Below, piece after piece: positions 7,846 to 16,407 of a stretch of DNA of 64,000 nucleotides. The position numbers and the translations under genes were made by a program. Below the pieces are notes generated by a model. It did no database searches. It saw only the letters and a program-made list of their open reading frames with translations, and had not been told where the DNA came from. Source of the DNA: Myxococcus virescens (GTDB taxonomy: Bacteria > Myxococcota > Myxococcia > Myxococcales > Myxococcaceae); the NCBI RefSeq assembly GCF_900101905.1, contig NZ_FNAJ01000015.1:124001-188000 (forward strand), written 5' to 3'. The first letter of the stretch is position 1. Each line of letters opens with the position of its first letter.

Positions 7846-8850
7846 TCATACTCCCAGTGCATGGGCGAAACGGGCCTTCAGCCCCCGTGCCTCCCGCTTC
7901 TTTCCGAGGGAGAACGCCGCCGCGGCCACGCCCCCGGCGACCAGCAGCCGGCGCAGCCATTGCTTGCCCGCAGCGTGATGGCCCCCCGAGGTCCCCGTTC
8001 CCTCCGCCATCGGCCGGAAGAGCGTCCCAGAGGTGTGGCCCTGGCGCTCCTTCTCGAAGTGATGGGCCTCGGTAACGCCATTCATGGTGCGCTCGAAGGT
8101 GCGGGGCAGCAGGCCGTGCATGGCGGCGAAGCTCCGAGCTGCGGGGCCGACGAAGACCTCGTGTCTGGGGCTGCGGAGGACCCGGAGGATGGCGCGCGCG
8201 ACGCGCTCCGGCGTGTAGACGGGCTCCACGGGACGGATGCGCCAGCCGGTGTAATTGGCGGTGTGTTGCCACAGCGGGGTGTCGATGGCCGCGGGGAGCA
8301 CGGTGCACACGTCGATGCCGGTGCCGAGCAGCTCCTGGCGGACAGACGCCGAGAAGCCGCGCACGGCGTGCTTCGAGGCCACGTAGGCGCTGACATACGG
8401 CGCGGCGACCGTCCCGAAGGTCGAGGAGACGTTGACCAGGGTGCCGTAGCCCTGCCGGCGGAACTGGGCCACGGCGGCGCGGGCGCCGCTGACAGTGCCG
8501 AAGAAGTTCGTCTCCATCACCTGCCGGAAGGCGTCATCCGGTGTCTCTTCGAGCCGGCCCATGAGGTAGACGCCCGCGTTGTTGATCCACGCATCGAAGT
8601 GGCCGAAGACGTTGCGCGCCTCGTCCGCCAGGTGCTGCACGGCGGCCACGTCGGACACGTCCGTGGGCACGACGTGGGCCTGGACGCCGAGCCCCCGGCA
8701 CTCGCGAGCCAGGTCCTCCAGCGGCTCCTCGCGCCGGGCGGCCAGGACGACGTGGGCCCCCTTCTTCGCCAGGGCCAGCGCGGTGGCGCGGCCAATGCCA
8801 CTGGACGCGCCGGTGACGACGACGACTTGGTTCTTCCAGGCTCGCTTCAT
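7846..8850 (-). CDS. Short-chain dehydrogenase/reductase (SDR)
   Basis: 334 residues; start at 8850 with AAGGAG upstream. It has the cofactor loop TGASSGIG near residue 13, NNAG near 90, and catalytic Ser and YVASK near 155, so an intact classical SDR using NAD(P)(H). The C-terminal 90 residues are longer than the ~250-residue core and end in a short hydrophobic segment (LLVAGGVAAAAFSL) and basic residues, suggesting membrane association. It is encoded 83 bp upstream of the lipid-kinase-like gene on the same strand and could be co-transcribed with it. Substrate unknown. Confidence 0.85.
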   Translation of the reverse strand: MKRAWKNQVVVVTGASSGIGRATALALAKKGAHVVLAARREEPLEDLARECRGLGVQAHVVPTDVSDVAAVQHLADEARNVFGHFDAWINNAGVYLMGRLEETPDDAFRQVMETNFFGTVSGARAAVAQFRRQGYGTLVNVSSTFGTVAAPYVSAYVASKHAVRGFSASVRQELLGTGIDVCTVLPAAIDTPLWQHTANYTGWRIRPVEPVYTPERVARAILRVLRSPRHEVFVGPAARSFAAMHGLLPRTFERTMNGVTEAHHFEKERQGHTSGTLFRPMAEGTGTSGGHHAAGKQWLRRLLVAGGVAAAAFSLGKKREARGLKARFAHALGV

Positions 8851-9215
8851 GTCCGCGTTCTCCTTGTCGGGCCGAGCCCCAGCGCATGGCCTGAGTTCCC
8901 CTCGCGAAGATGGCGATTGCACACAGCGACGCACCGGGTCATCGAACACCTGGCTGGAGGGCAGGCGGCAGGGCGGCGCGAGGGTCCACGTCCCAGACCG
9001 CCGCCGGGGATGGGGGTCCACTGCCGGGACGGGGGCTGGGCGCGAAGCGGTGCGTCCGCACGGGACGTGGAGGCGGGGTGCTACGCGGGTAAGGGGTGGA
9101 GATGGCTCGGCTTTTCGCGGAGCACGGGTGGGTTGGAGGAAGCGGAGCGGGCTTGGTATGTGCGAGCGACTGTCGGGCAGGAAACGGAACGCAACCTGCA
9201 CTCGGCCCGCGAGCC
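8851..9215. other. Divergent intergenic region, nothing further recognised
   Basis: This 365-bp stretch separates the divergently transcribed SDR and propeller-lipoprotein genes and should hold both promoters. I could not pick out a convincing -35/-10 pair, operator or small gene. Confidence 0.4.
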
Positions 9216-11021
9216 ATGAACATCTCCGAACGCTTCCTTCCGCCGCCCTGGACGGCGGCCGTCGTCCTCCTGTGTGCGTCCGCCTGCATCAACGTGCCGG
9301 CCGTCGAGCCCGCACAGGCAGAGGTGCGAATCACCGCGCCGGCGGGAACGGCCTACACGAATGGTGTGGTCGAGGTCCGACTCGACGTGACGGGCCATGC
9401 GCCGGACCGCGTGGAACTGCTCAAGGACGGCGAAGTGATGGCGGAGTTGGCGCCGCCATACACGTACACCTGGGACACGGCGGGAGAAGCGGAAGGGACG
9501 TACCGGCTGGAGGCGCGCGCGGCGCTGGGAGATGTCGCGTACGTGAGCGCGAACCGCGAGGTGGTGGTGGACCGGACGCCGCCGCAGGTGGTGTCACGCG
9601 TGCCGGAACCTGGCGCCCAGGAGGTCTGGGTGCAGAGCCCCATCCGCGCCGCGTTCTCCGAGCCCGTGAAGCAGAGCACCGTGACGACGGAGTCCGTGCA
9701 CCTGACAGTGGGCGACGTGGCCGTGGCGCACACGGTGTCCCTGTCGGAGGACGGGAAGACGGTGACAGTGGTGCCCGTGACACAGATGACCGCGCCGAGC
9801 ACCGTGACGCTGGCCTTCTCTGGGACGGTGACGGACCTGGCTGGGAATGCCGCTGTGAATCTGGGGGAGGCGTGGAGCTGGGCTGTTCCTGAGTTCGTGC
9901 CGTATCCGACGCACTCAATCGTTCCACGCCATCCCTATACGGGAGTTACTGCCTACCTCAAGCTTGGCCCAAGCGGGCACCCTACAGTTCTGACACATCG
10001 ATTTGATGGTCAGGCCGGGAACCTTTTCGTGAGCCGATGGGATGGTGACAACTGGGAGCAACTCGGAGGCGGGCTTAAAACCAGCCCAGAAGAATTCAGC
10101 ATCTTTTCCCCCAATCTTCGGATCCTTCCAGACGGAAACCCTATCGTCGCTTGGACGGAGAACCTCGGCGCAGAGTTCAACAATTACATTCACGTCGCAC
10201 AATGGAATGGCGAAACATGGGAACGACTTGGAGGCAGCGAAGGAATCGTTCCTGAACGACCCCATGCTTGGGATGTCGCACTCGCGCTCACCAGCGACGG
10301 TCGGCCTGTCGTTGCAACCAGTATGGACCCAGAAGACGCCGAGGGCGGTATCCAAGTCTATCAATGGACCCATGAGCAGTGGCAGCGAATTGGTCCTCCT
10401 GTTTATGACTCCCTCTACTCGGTACGGACGCCCCAGCTCGCGCTAGACTCTCTTGACAACCCCACGATCGCCCTTGCGCATCCCGCAACTGAGATGCGGG
10501 GACGCATCGTCGTTTGGCGTTGGACGGGAAGCGAGTGGACGCAACTAGGAGAGTCCGTCAACAGCAGCGCAAACCAAACCTCCTATTCCTCCGGTCTCAG
10601 GTCACTCCTTTTCAACTCAGCTGACGAACCCATCATCTCCTGGACGGGTAGCAGCACAGGCACACAAGATGACCTGTTCTCCAGCATTTGGTCCAACAAC
10701 CAATGGGTCTCGCTAGGAACTCCGCCGCGGACGGACGCAACGAGCATCCGAACAGTCCGTGGGAGCACTCTCACCACCAACGATGCGCTCCTCCTGGTGT
10801 CGACCGAAAATGACACCCTGGGGGGAATGATCAACATCCATCGCCGAGAGAACAATCACTGGCAGCTCGTATGGAACAGCCGGGCGGCCTTTCCCGGGAC
10901 GCGCACCTCCATAGGAGCGCACAGCTTCGACGCAGACACCTCCGGGAATCTGGCATTGGCCTGGACCGAGCCAAGAGAAGAACAACACGTCGAAATTGTC
11001 GTGTATCGGCGAAACCAATAA
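9216..11021 (+). CDS. Lipoprotein with Ig-like domains and Trp-rich beta-propeller
   Basis: 601 residues starting at 9216. The hydrophobic N-terminus ends in CASAC, a lipobox, so it is probably anchored in the envelope. Residues 30-125 form an Ig-like domain ending in VDRTPPQVVSRVP, and 125-225 a second one of the Big_5 type. The rest repeats W-x-G-x-x-W-x-x-L blades (WDGDNWEQLG, WNGETWERLG, WTGSEWTQLG), a propeller or sialidase-like fold. The gene at 39555 is a paralogue of the same layout. Base composition changes sharply near 9895 (one counted line at 72% GC before, 52% after), coinciding with the start of the propeller. Function unknown. Confidence 0.75.
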   Translation: MNISERFLPPPWTAAVVLLCASACINVPAVEPAQAEVRITAPAGTAYTNGVVEVRLDVTGHAPDRVELLKDGEVMAELAPPYTYTWDTAGEAEGTYRLEARAALGDVAYVSANREVVVDRTPPQVVSRVPEPGAQEVWVQSPIRAAFSEPVKQSTVTTESVHLTVGDVAVAHTVSLSEDGKTVTVVPVTQMTAPSTVTLAFSGTVTDLAGNAAVNLGEAWSWAVPEFVPYPTHSIVPRHPYTGVTAYLKLGPSGHPTVLTHRFDGQAGNLFVSRWDGDNWEQLGGGLKTSPEEFSIFSPNLRILPDGNPIVAWTENLGAEFNNYIHVAQWNGETWERLGGSEGIVPERPHAWDVALALTSDGRPVVATSMDPEDAEGGIQVYQWTHEQWQRIGPPVYDSLYSVRTPQLALDSLDNPTIALAHPATEMRGRIVVWRWTGSEWTQLGESVNSSANQTSYSSGLRSLLFNSADEPIISWTGSSTGTQDDLFSSIWSNNQWVSLGTPPRTDATSIRTVRGSTLTTNDALLLVSTENDTLGGMINIHRRENNHWQLVWNSRAAFPGTRTSIGAHSFDADTSGNLALAWTEPREEQHVEIVVYRRNQ

Positions 11022-11064
11022 ACCAAGTCCCAGCCCATCCGCTACGTATCCAAGAGAGTCAAAG

Positions 11065-12582
11065 ATGAGGATCGCAACAGCAATTGTCGCATGCCTTGTG
11101 TCCACGACTGCATACTCGGCCCCCCGTCGTACGGTGGTGGCCAGTGGTGACTGCAAGGACGCGGAGCTGAGCGGGCAGGCCAAGGCATTTTTGGGAGCCC
11201 TCGCCTCGCGCCCTGAGCAGGACACACTCAGCGCCAGCCAGTTCAGCGACCGGCTCTTCCCGCAGCCCACCAAGAGCTATGAGGACCTTCAGCGGCAGCT
11301 CGAAGCGGCCCAGGACCAATTCTACGAAGGCCGCAACGCCAGGACGCTCCAGGCCGTCGACGAAGCCCTGCAGCAGATCACTCGACTCCCCGTGGGAGAC
11401 GCCCGCTGGAAGCTCTACGTCGAAGCCCAGCTCCTCCACGGCCTCAACTACCGCGCCATGGGCAAGCTGAAGGAGAGCGACACCGCGTTCCGCAACGTGC
11501 TTCGGCTCCAGCCCGAGTACCAGCTCAACCCGGACTACTTCGCCCCTTCTGTTCGACAGAACTTCGACAAGCTCCGGAAGGAACTCGCCCAGACGCGCAA
11601 GGTGAAGCTGTCCGTGAAGTCCACGCTGCCTGCCGCGGACGTGTACCTGGATGGGCTCAAGCTGGGGCAGACGCCGCTGTCGCTCGATGCGGTCCCGGGC
11701 ACCTATCACCTCACGCTCGTCAAAGGCGCCACCACGAGCTTCCCACGGCACATCCAGGTGCAGGGCACGGAGACGCCGTTACTCGTCGACGTGGCCTATG
11801 AGGGCGCTGTCTCCGCGAGCCCCTTCCCCTGCCTCGCCACCTCCGACGGCAACGACGAGCGCACGCTGAGCCATGCGGTCCGGCTGGGCGGCACGCTCGG
11901 CGTGGAGGAAGTCATCGTCGTCCGGCTCGAGCGCCCGAGCAGCGGGCCCAAGTGGTTCGCGGCCACCGTCCTCAATGTCGAAGGAGGACAGAAGCTCCGC
12001 GAAGGCGGCTTCAAGACCCAGGGCGCGGACGCGCCGGACGAGGCACTCGCGGCGCTGGTCGACTTCGTCACAACCGGCCGCTCACCCTCCAACCTCGTGG
12101 TGATGAACGCCAATGGAAAGGCCCCGTGGGAATCTTCTGGGAACGTGGGCCGGAACGGGAGCGCGTCAGCAGGCGGCATGGACCTGACGGCCCCCAACCT
12201 CATGTCAGAGGGTGACGCGTCCGGGACACGCTCCACCTCCGGACTTCGCACGGCCTCGTATGTCGCGCTGGGAACAGGTGTGGCCGCATTCGGTGGCGCG
12301 GGCATCGTCCGGCTTCTTGCCCAGAAAGATGTGAACGCACTGGAGAAGCGGCTCGACAACGGCCGGATTCTGTCCAGTGACAAGGAGGCGATGGGGCTTC
12401 GCGACTCGCTGGTTCAGAAGAGCAACGTCCTCAATGGGTTGCTCATCGGCGGAGGCGCGGCAGTTGTCACGGGCGCGGTGCTCTACCTCCTGTCTCCTGA
12501 TTCGAGCTCGGCACCACCCGTCTCAGTCGGACTCTCCGCGGACAGCCACGGCGCGGCGGCCTCACTGTCTGGTTCGTTCTGA
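11065..12582 (+). CDS. Exported TPR and PEGA domain protein
   Basis: 505 residues; the start at 11065 gives a signal peptide (MRIATAIVACLVSTTAYSA). Residues 80-165 look like TPR helices, including an FRNVLRLQPEYQLNP repeat. A PEGA domain follows at about 180-240 (VYLDGLKLGQTPL). Near the C-terminus are two hydrophobic segments (around 395-415 and 455-480). PEGA domains are associated with surface-exposed or envelope proteins and may bind polysaccharide or protein. It lies 43 bp downstream of the propeller lipoprotein and is probably co-transcribed. A 13-bp stem hairpin follows it. Specific role unknown. Confidence 0.75.
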   Translation: MRIATAIVACLVSTTAYSAPRRTVVASGDCKDAELSGQAKAFLGALASRPEQDTLSASQFSDRLFPQPTKSYEDLQRQLEAAQDQFYEGRNARTLQAVDEALQQITRLPVGDARWKLYVEAQLLHGLNYRAMGKLKESDTAFRNVLRLQPEYQLNPDYFAPSVRQNFDKLRKELAQTRKVKLSVKSTLPAADVYLDGLKLGQTPLSLDAVPGTYHLTLVKGATTSFPRHIQVQGTETPLLVDVAYEGAVSASPFPCLATSDGNDERTLSHAVRLGGTLGVEEVIVVRLERPSSGPKWFAATVLNVEGGQKLREGGFKTQGADAPDEALAALVDFVTTGRSPSNLVVMNANGKAPWESSGNVGRNGSASAGGMDLTAPNLMSEGDASGTRSTSGLRTASYVALGTGVAAFGGAGIVRLLAQKDVNALEKRLDNGRILSSDKEAMGLRDSLVQKSNVLNGLLIGGGAAVVTGAVLYLLSPDSSSAPPVSVGLSADSHGAAASLSGSF

Positions 12583-12615
12583 CGCACTATTCACGAATCC
12601 AAAGACACGCATTCC

Positions 12616-12652
12616 GCGAGAGGTGGACCATCCGAGTCAGTCCACCTCTCGC
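12616..12652 (+). terminator. Hairpin downstream of the TPR/PEGA gene
   Basis: Arms GCGAGAGGTGGAC (12616-12628) and GTCCACCTCTCGC (12640-12652) form a perfect 13-bp stem with an 11-nt loop. It starts 33 bp after the stop codon. No T-run follows, so it is terminator-like rather than a textbook intrinsic terminator. Confidence 0.45.
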
Positions 12653-12738
12653 GCAGGCAAGCAGACACGTCGAGTGCTGGATAGGAGAGACGCGTCAACA
12701 AACACCGCCGGGCCCTCACGGCGCATAGAGTGCCGCGC

Positions 12739-14157
12739 ATGATGCGAGCCCTCTTCGTCCTGCTGCTGGCCACGAGCGCCTCCGCGGCCTCTCCCCGAAC
12801 CCTCCGAGTCGACTACTTCCACACCGGGAACGCCACCGAGGAACGGTTCAGCCTCGACAAGGTCGTCATCGAGCCGCTGCCCTGGCCCGGCCACCCGGAA
12901 CGGGCCATCGACGAGACGAACCTCGGCAAGTACCTCTTCGAGGTCCGAGACCGGGAGAACAACCGGCTCCTGTTCTCGCGAGGCTTTGCGTCCATCTACG
13001 GCGAGTGGGAGGTCACGAACGAGGCGCGCAGCAGCAACCGCACCTTCCATGAGTCCCTCCGCTTCCCCGCGCCTGCGCGCCCCGTGCAGGTGCTCCTCAA
13101 GAAGCGGGATGCCCAGAATGCCTTCCGCGAAGTGTGGTCGCTGGTTGTCGACCCGAAGGACATGTTCGTCGACTCCTCGTCTCCTCCCGCGCCCGGGCCG
13201 CTGTTGAAACTGCTGGAGAACGGGCCGTCAGCGCAGAAGGTCGACCTGCTCATCCTGGGGGACGGCTACACGAAGGCCGAGCACGCCAAGTTCGAGAAGG
13301 ATGCCCGGCACATGGTGGACATCCTCTTCACCTTCTCTCCCTTCAAGGAGCGCAAGTCGGACTTCAACGTGTGGGGGCTCGTCCCCGCCGCGGCCCAGTC
13401 CGGTATTTCGCGCCCCTCCACCGGCGTCCACCGGCGCTCGCCCATCGGGGCCACCTACGACGCCTTTGGCAGTGAGCGCTATGTGCTCACCTTCGACAAC
13501 AAGGCCTTCCGCGAGGCAGCGTCCTTCGCGCCCTACGAGTTCGTGGAGATCCTGGTCAACGGCAACACCTACGGCGGCGGCGGCATCTTCGGGCTCTACG
13601 GCACCGTCGCCTCGGACAGCCTGTGGGCGCCCTACGTCTTCGTGCACGAGTTCGGCCACCACTTCGCCGGGCTGGCGGACGAGTACTACACCTCCGAATC
13701 CGTCTATGCGCCCGCCGCGGACCGCCTGGAGCCCTGGGAGAAGAACGTCACCGCGCTCCACTCCCCGGAAGACCTGAAGTGGAAACACCTGGTGTCACCA
13801 GGAACACCCCTGCCTACCCCCTGGAACAAGGAGGGATACGAAAAGCATGCCACCGCCGTGCAGAAGCAGCGCGGCCAGATTCGGGCACAGCGAAAGCCCG
13901 AGTCAGACATGGACAAGCTCTTCCTGACCCAGCGGGACTGGGAGGAAAAGTTCCTTTCCTCACAGAAGTATTCAGGCCGGGTCGGGGCCTTCGAGGGGGC
14001 CATGTACGAGTCGAAGGGCTACTACCGGCCACAGGTCGACTGCGTGATGTTCACTCGGGATCGCGTCCCATTCTGCGCGGTGTGTCAGAGCGCCATCTCC
14101 GAAGTCATCGACCTGTATTCCGGCCCTCCGGCCAGGTCTCCCCAGGCCAATCCCTGA
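12739..14157 (+). CDS. Secreted M64 (IgA-peptidase-like) metalloprotease
   Basis: 472 residues from the ATG at 12739; a GTG at 12730 is an alternative. The N-terminus is a signal peptide (LFVLLLATSASA). The zinc motif HEFGHHFAGLADEYY near residue 302 (HExxH plus a downstream Asp/Glu) is characteristic of peptidase family M64. Upstream, VDLLILGDGYT near 175 and the SDFNVWGLVPA region are also typical of the family. It probably cleaves proteins outside the cytoplasm, which fits a predatory soil bacterium; the target is unknown. The length and domain order look complete. Confidence 0.85.
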   Translation: MMRALFVLLLATSASAASPRTLRVDYFHTGNATEERFSLDKVVIEPLPWPGHPERAIDETNLGKYLFEVRDRENNRLLFSRGFASIYGEWEVTNEARSSNRTFHESLRFPAPARPVQVLLKKRDAQNAFREVWSLVVDPKDMFVDSSSPPAPGPLLKLLENGPSAQKVDLLILGDGYTKAEHAKFEKDARHMVDILFTFSPFKERKSDFNVWGLVPAAAQSGISRPSTGVHRRSPIGATYDAFGSERYVLTFDNKAFREAASFAPYEFVEILVNGNTYGGGGIFGLYGTVASDSLWAPYVFVHEFGHHFAGLADEYYTSESVYAPAADRLEPWEKNVTALHSPEDLKWKHLVSPGTPLPTPWNKEGYEKHATAVQKQRGQIRAQRKPESDMDKLFLTQRDWEEKFLSSQKYSGRVGAFEGAMYESKGYYRPQVDCVMFTRDRVPFCAVCQSAISEVIDLYSGPPARSPQANP

Positions 14158-14276
14158 ACGCCTGAAAATCCGGGCACCTCTTGTGTGAAATGCCCATGTC
14201 ACCAGGAGCGGACATTGGATTGCCCTCCGGTTCAGGTGTAAGGGGGACGCAACCTGCTTCCCATGGAGGGGAACTC

Positions 14277-16244
14277 ATGCAGAGACGATTTTGGCTCCCG
14301 GCGGTCGTCACGGCCGTGATGGTCACGATGGGCACGGGATGTGGCGACGAATGCGTGGACCAGTTTGACTGCCGCACGGACAAGGGCCCCCCGGCCGCCG
14401 GCAAGCAGTGGACCTGTAACTCTGGCACGTGCGAGCAGCGCGACATCACCCAGGGCCCGGATGCGGGCACCGAGGAAGACGCGGGCACCGAGCCGGATGC
14501 CGGCGAAGGTGATGCGGGCACCGACCCGGAGGGCTGCACCAGCAACGCGACCTGCGGTCTGACCGAGACCTGCAACACCACGACGAGCACGTGCGAAGAC
14601 TCGGGCTTTGCCACGCCGGTCGCGACGACCAGCACGCAGATCCAGGCGGTCCGGGATGCGGCGGATGGCGCGCTCGACCCCGCGCTGCCCATCGAGGGTG
14701 CGTTCGTCACGTTCATCAAGCCTGCCGTCACGGGCAGCAACGAACTCCCCGGCTTCTTCGTCCAGGCCGAGGCCCAGGGCCCCGCCCTGTTCGTGTCCGA
14801 CGCGACGGCGCTGGCCGCGGTCGCCGTGGGTGACCGGGTCAGCTTCTCCGTGTCGTCGAAGGCGACCACCGGCGGCCTGCGCTCCGCGGCCACCGTCACC
14901 GGGACCACGGTCATCAGCCAGGGCCACCCGGTTCAGAACCAGTCGACCGCCACCCCGGCCGGCCTCGCGGTCAACCGCTCCGCGGACACGTCGGACACGC
15001 TGGTGAACGGCCTGGACTCCGTAGAGTCCGAGCTCACCTACCTGACGGGCGCGATTGCCGCGGCCGGCAGTGGCATTGGCGCCGGCTACACTGGGTTCCA
15101 GATCACCACCGAGGGTGTCATCGCTGGCACCGCCAACTTCCGGCTCCGCGTGCCCACGACGCTCGCCACCGAGCTCGACCTCATCCAGGGCTGCACGTTC
15201 ACGCTGAACGCGGGCCCCATCTGGCGGTTCGATGCCGCCGCCCAGCCGTCCGCGTTCACGGCCTCCGAGCTCACCCTGTCGGGCTGCGCCGCGCCGACGT
15301 TCAAGTCGGCTTCGGCGACGTCGCTGACGGAGCTCGTGCTCAGCTTCAGCCGCAGCATCTCAGCGGCGAGCATCACCAACGCGCCGGAGCAGTTCACGCT
15401 CACCGAGGGACTGACGATCTCCGAGTTCCGCGTCGAGGGTCAGCGGGTCATCCTGACCACGAGCGAGCAGACCCCGGGCACCACCTACTCCGTCACCGTC
15501 GCGAACACCGTGACGGACGTGGCGGGAGGCTCTGTGGCTTCGGAGGCCAGCACGCAGACGTTCCGTGGCTACCGCACGCCGGCCGTTCTCCAGCTGACCG
15601 AGGTGCAGCCGAACGCGACTGGGTCCGGCAGCGCCAAGGACCTGGTTGAACTGCAGGTCCTCACTGCGGGAACCACGGCAGGCCTCATCTTGGTCCAGGA
15701 CAGCGTCACCGCCAACCCCGGTACACTCGCCAGCTTCCCCGACGTGGACGTCGCGGTCGGCGACATCATCGTGGTGCACCTCAACCCGGTCGACACCCAG
15801 GAGAATCCTTTCAGGGCCGAGACCCTGACGAAGGATGAAGCCCCGCGGAGTGCCAATCCCACGCACTACGACACTGCATGGGATTTCAGGGGCATTGGTA
15901 CCAATGCCATCACCTACTCGAGCCGGATCATTCTCGTGCAGGACGCGGCTGGAACCATTCAGGACGCGGTGCCGTTCCGGACGACGGGGACCCCTCCCGG
16001 TGCCTTCCCGGGCCACCTGCAGGCCATTCAGGCTGCCGGCCAGTGGCTACCAGCCGATTGCGAAGGTGCCCCCTGCACCAACACGTCCACGCCTTCCGCC
16101 GGTGACGTGTCCGCATCCTGGGCAGGTATTCCGAACAACGCCGATCCCACGAGCAACAGCGTCCGCCGCCTCAGCGCGACGGACACCAACACGAAGGAAG
16201 ACTGGGCGGTGGGCGCTCCTTCGTGGGGCCTGCCCAACTTCTAG
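14277..16244 (+). CDS. Lipoprotein with Asp/Gly-rich linker, Ig-like domain and lamin-tail-like C-terminus
   Basis: 655 residues; start at 14277 after GGAGGGGAACTC. The signal peptide ends in MGTGC, a lipobox. A Cys-containing N-terminus follows, then a repetitive linker (DAGTEEDAGTEPDAG) near residues 60-85. Residues 340-425 contain a Big_5-like Ig domain (SFSRSISAASITNAPEQFTL). The C-terminal 220 residues (LQLTEVQPNATGSGSAKDLVELQ) resemble a lamin-tail domain. It probably sits on the outer surface. It is followed by a strong terminator and then a second lamin-tail lipoprotein at 16408, which suggests related function. No enzymatic motif is seen. Confidence 0.7.
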   Translation: MQRRFWLPAVVTAVMVTMGTGCGDECVDQFDCRTDKGPPAAGKQWTCNSGTCEQRDITQGPDAGTEEDAGTEPDAGEGDAGTDPEGCTSNATCGLTETCNTTTSTCEDSGFATPVATTSTQIQAVRDAADGALDPALPIEGAFVTFIKPAVTGSNELPGFFVQAEAQGPALFVSDATALAAVAVGDRVSFSVSSKATTGGLRSAATVTGTTVISQGHPVQNQSTATPAGLAVNRSADTSDTLVNGLDSVESELTYLTGAIAAAGSGIGAGYTGFQITTEGVIAGTANFRLRVPTTLATELDLIQGCTFTLNAGPIWRFDAAAQPSAFTASELTLSGCAAPTFKSASATSLTELVLSFSRSISAASITNAPEQFTLTEGLTISEFRVEGQRVILTTSEQTPGTTYSVTVANTVTDVAGGSVASEASTQTFRGYRTPAVLQLTEVQPNATGSGSAKDLVELQVLTAGTTAGLILVQDSVTANPGTLASFPDVDVAVGDIIVVHLNPVDTQENPFRAETLTKDEAPRSANPTHYDTAWDFRGIGTNAITYSSRIILVQDAAGTIQDAVPFRTTGTPPGAFPGHLQAIQAAGQWLPADCEGAPCTNTSTPSAGDVSASWAGIPNNADPTSNSVRRLSATDTNTKEDWAVGAPSWGLPNF

Positions 16245-16270
16245 TCTGACGGCTTCCACATGAAGCATCC

Positions 16271-16307
16271 GGGCCGCGGCTCCTTGTGAGCCGCGGCCCT
16301 TTTCTTT
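16271..16307 (+). terminator. Strong intrinsic terminator
   Basis: A perfect 12-bp GC stem (GGGCCGCGGCTC / GAGCCGCGGCCC) with a CTTGT loop is followed directly by TTTTCTTT. It lies 27 bp past the stop codon at 16244 and is the clearest Rho-independent terminator in the window. Confidence 0.9.
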
Positions 16308-16407
16308 GCCCTGGGTTCGGTAGGACCCTGTGCGTCGTCGTCATGGCTGCCTCTACAGTGCCGACACTTCATCCGTGGGCCCGACTCCTTCGCGGGCCGG
16401 AGTCTTC

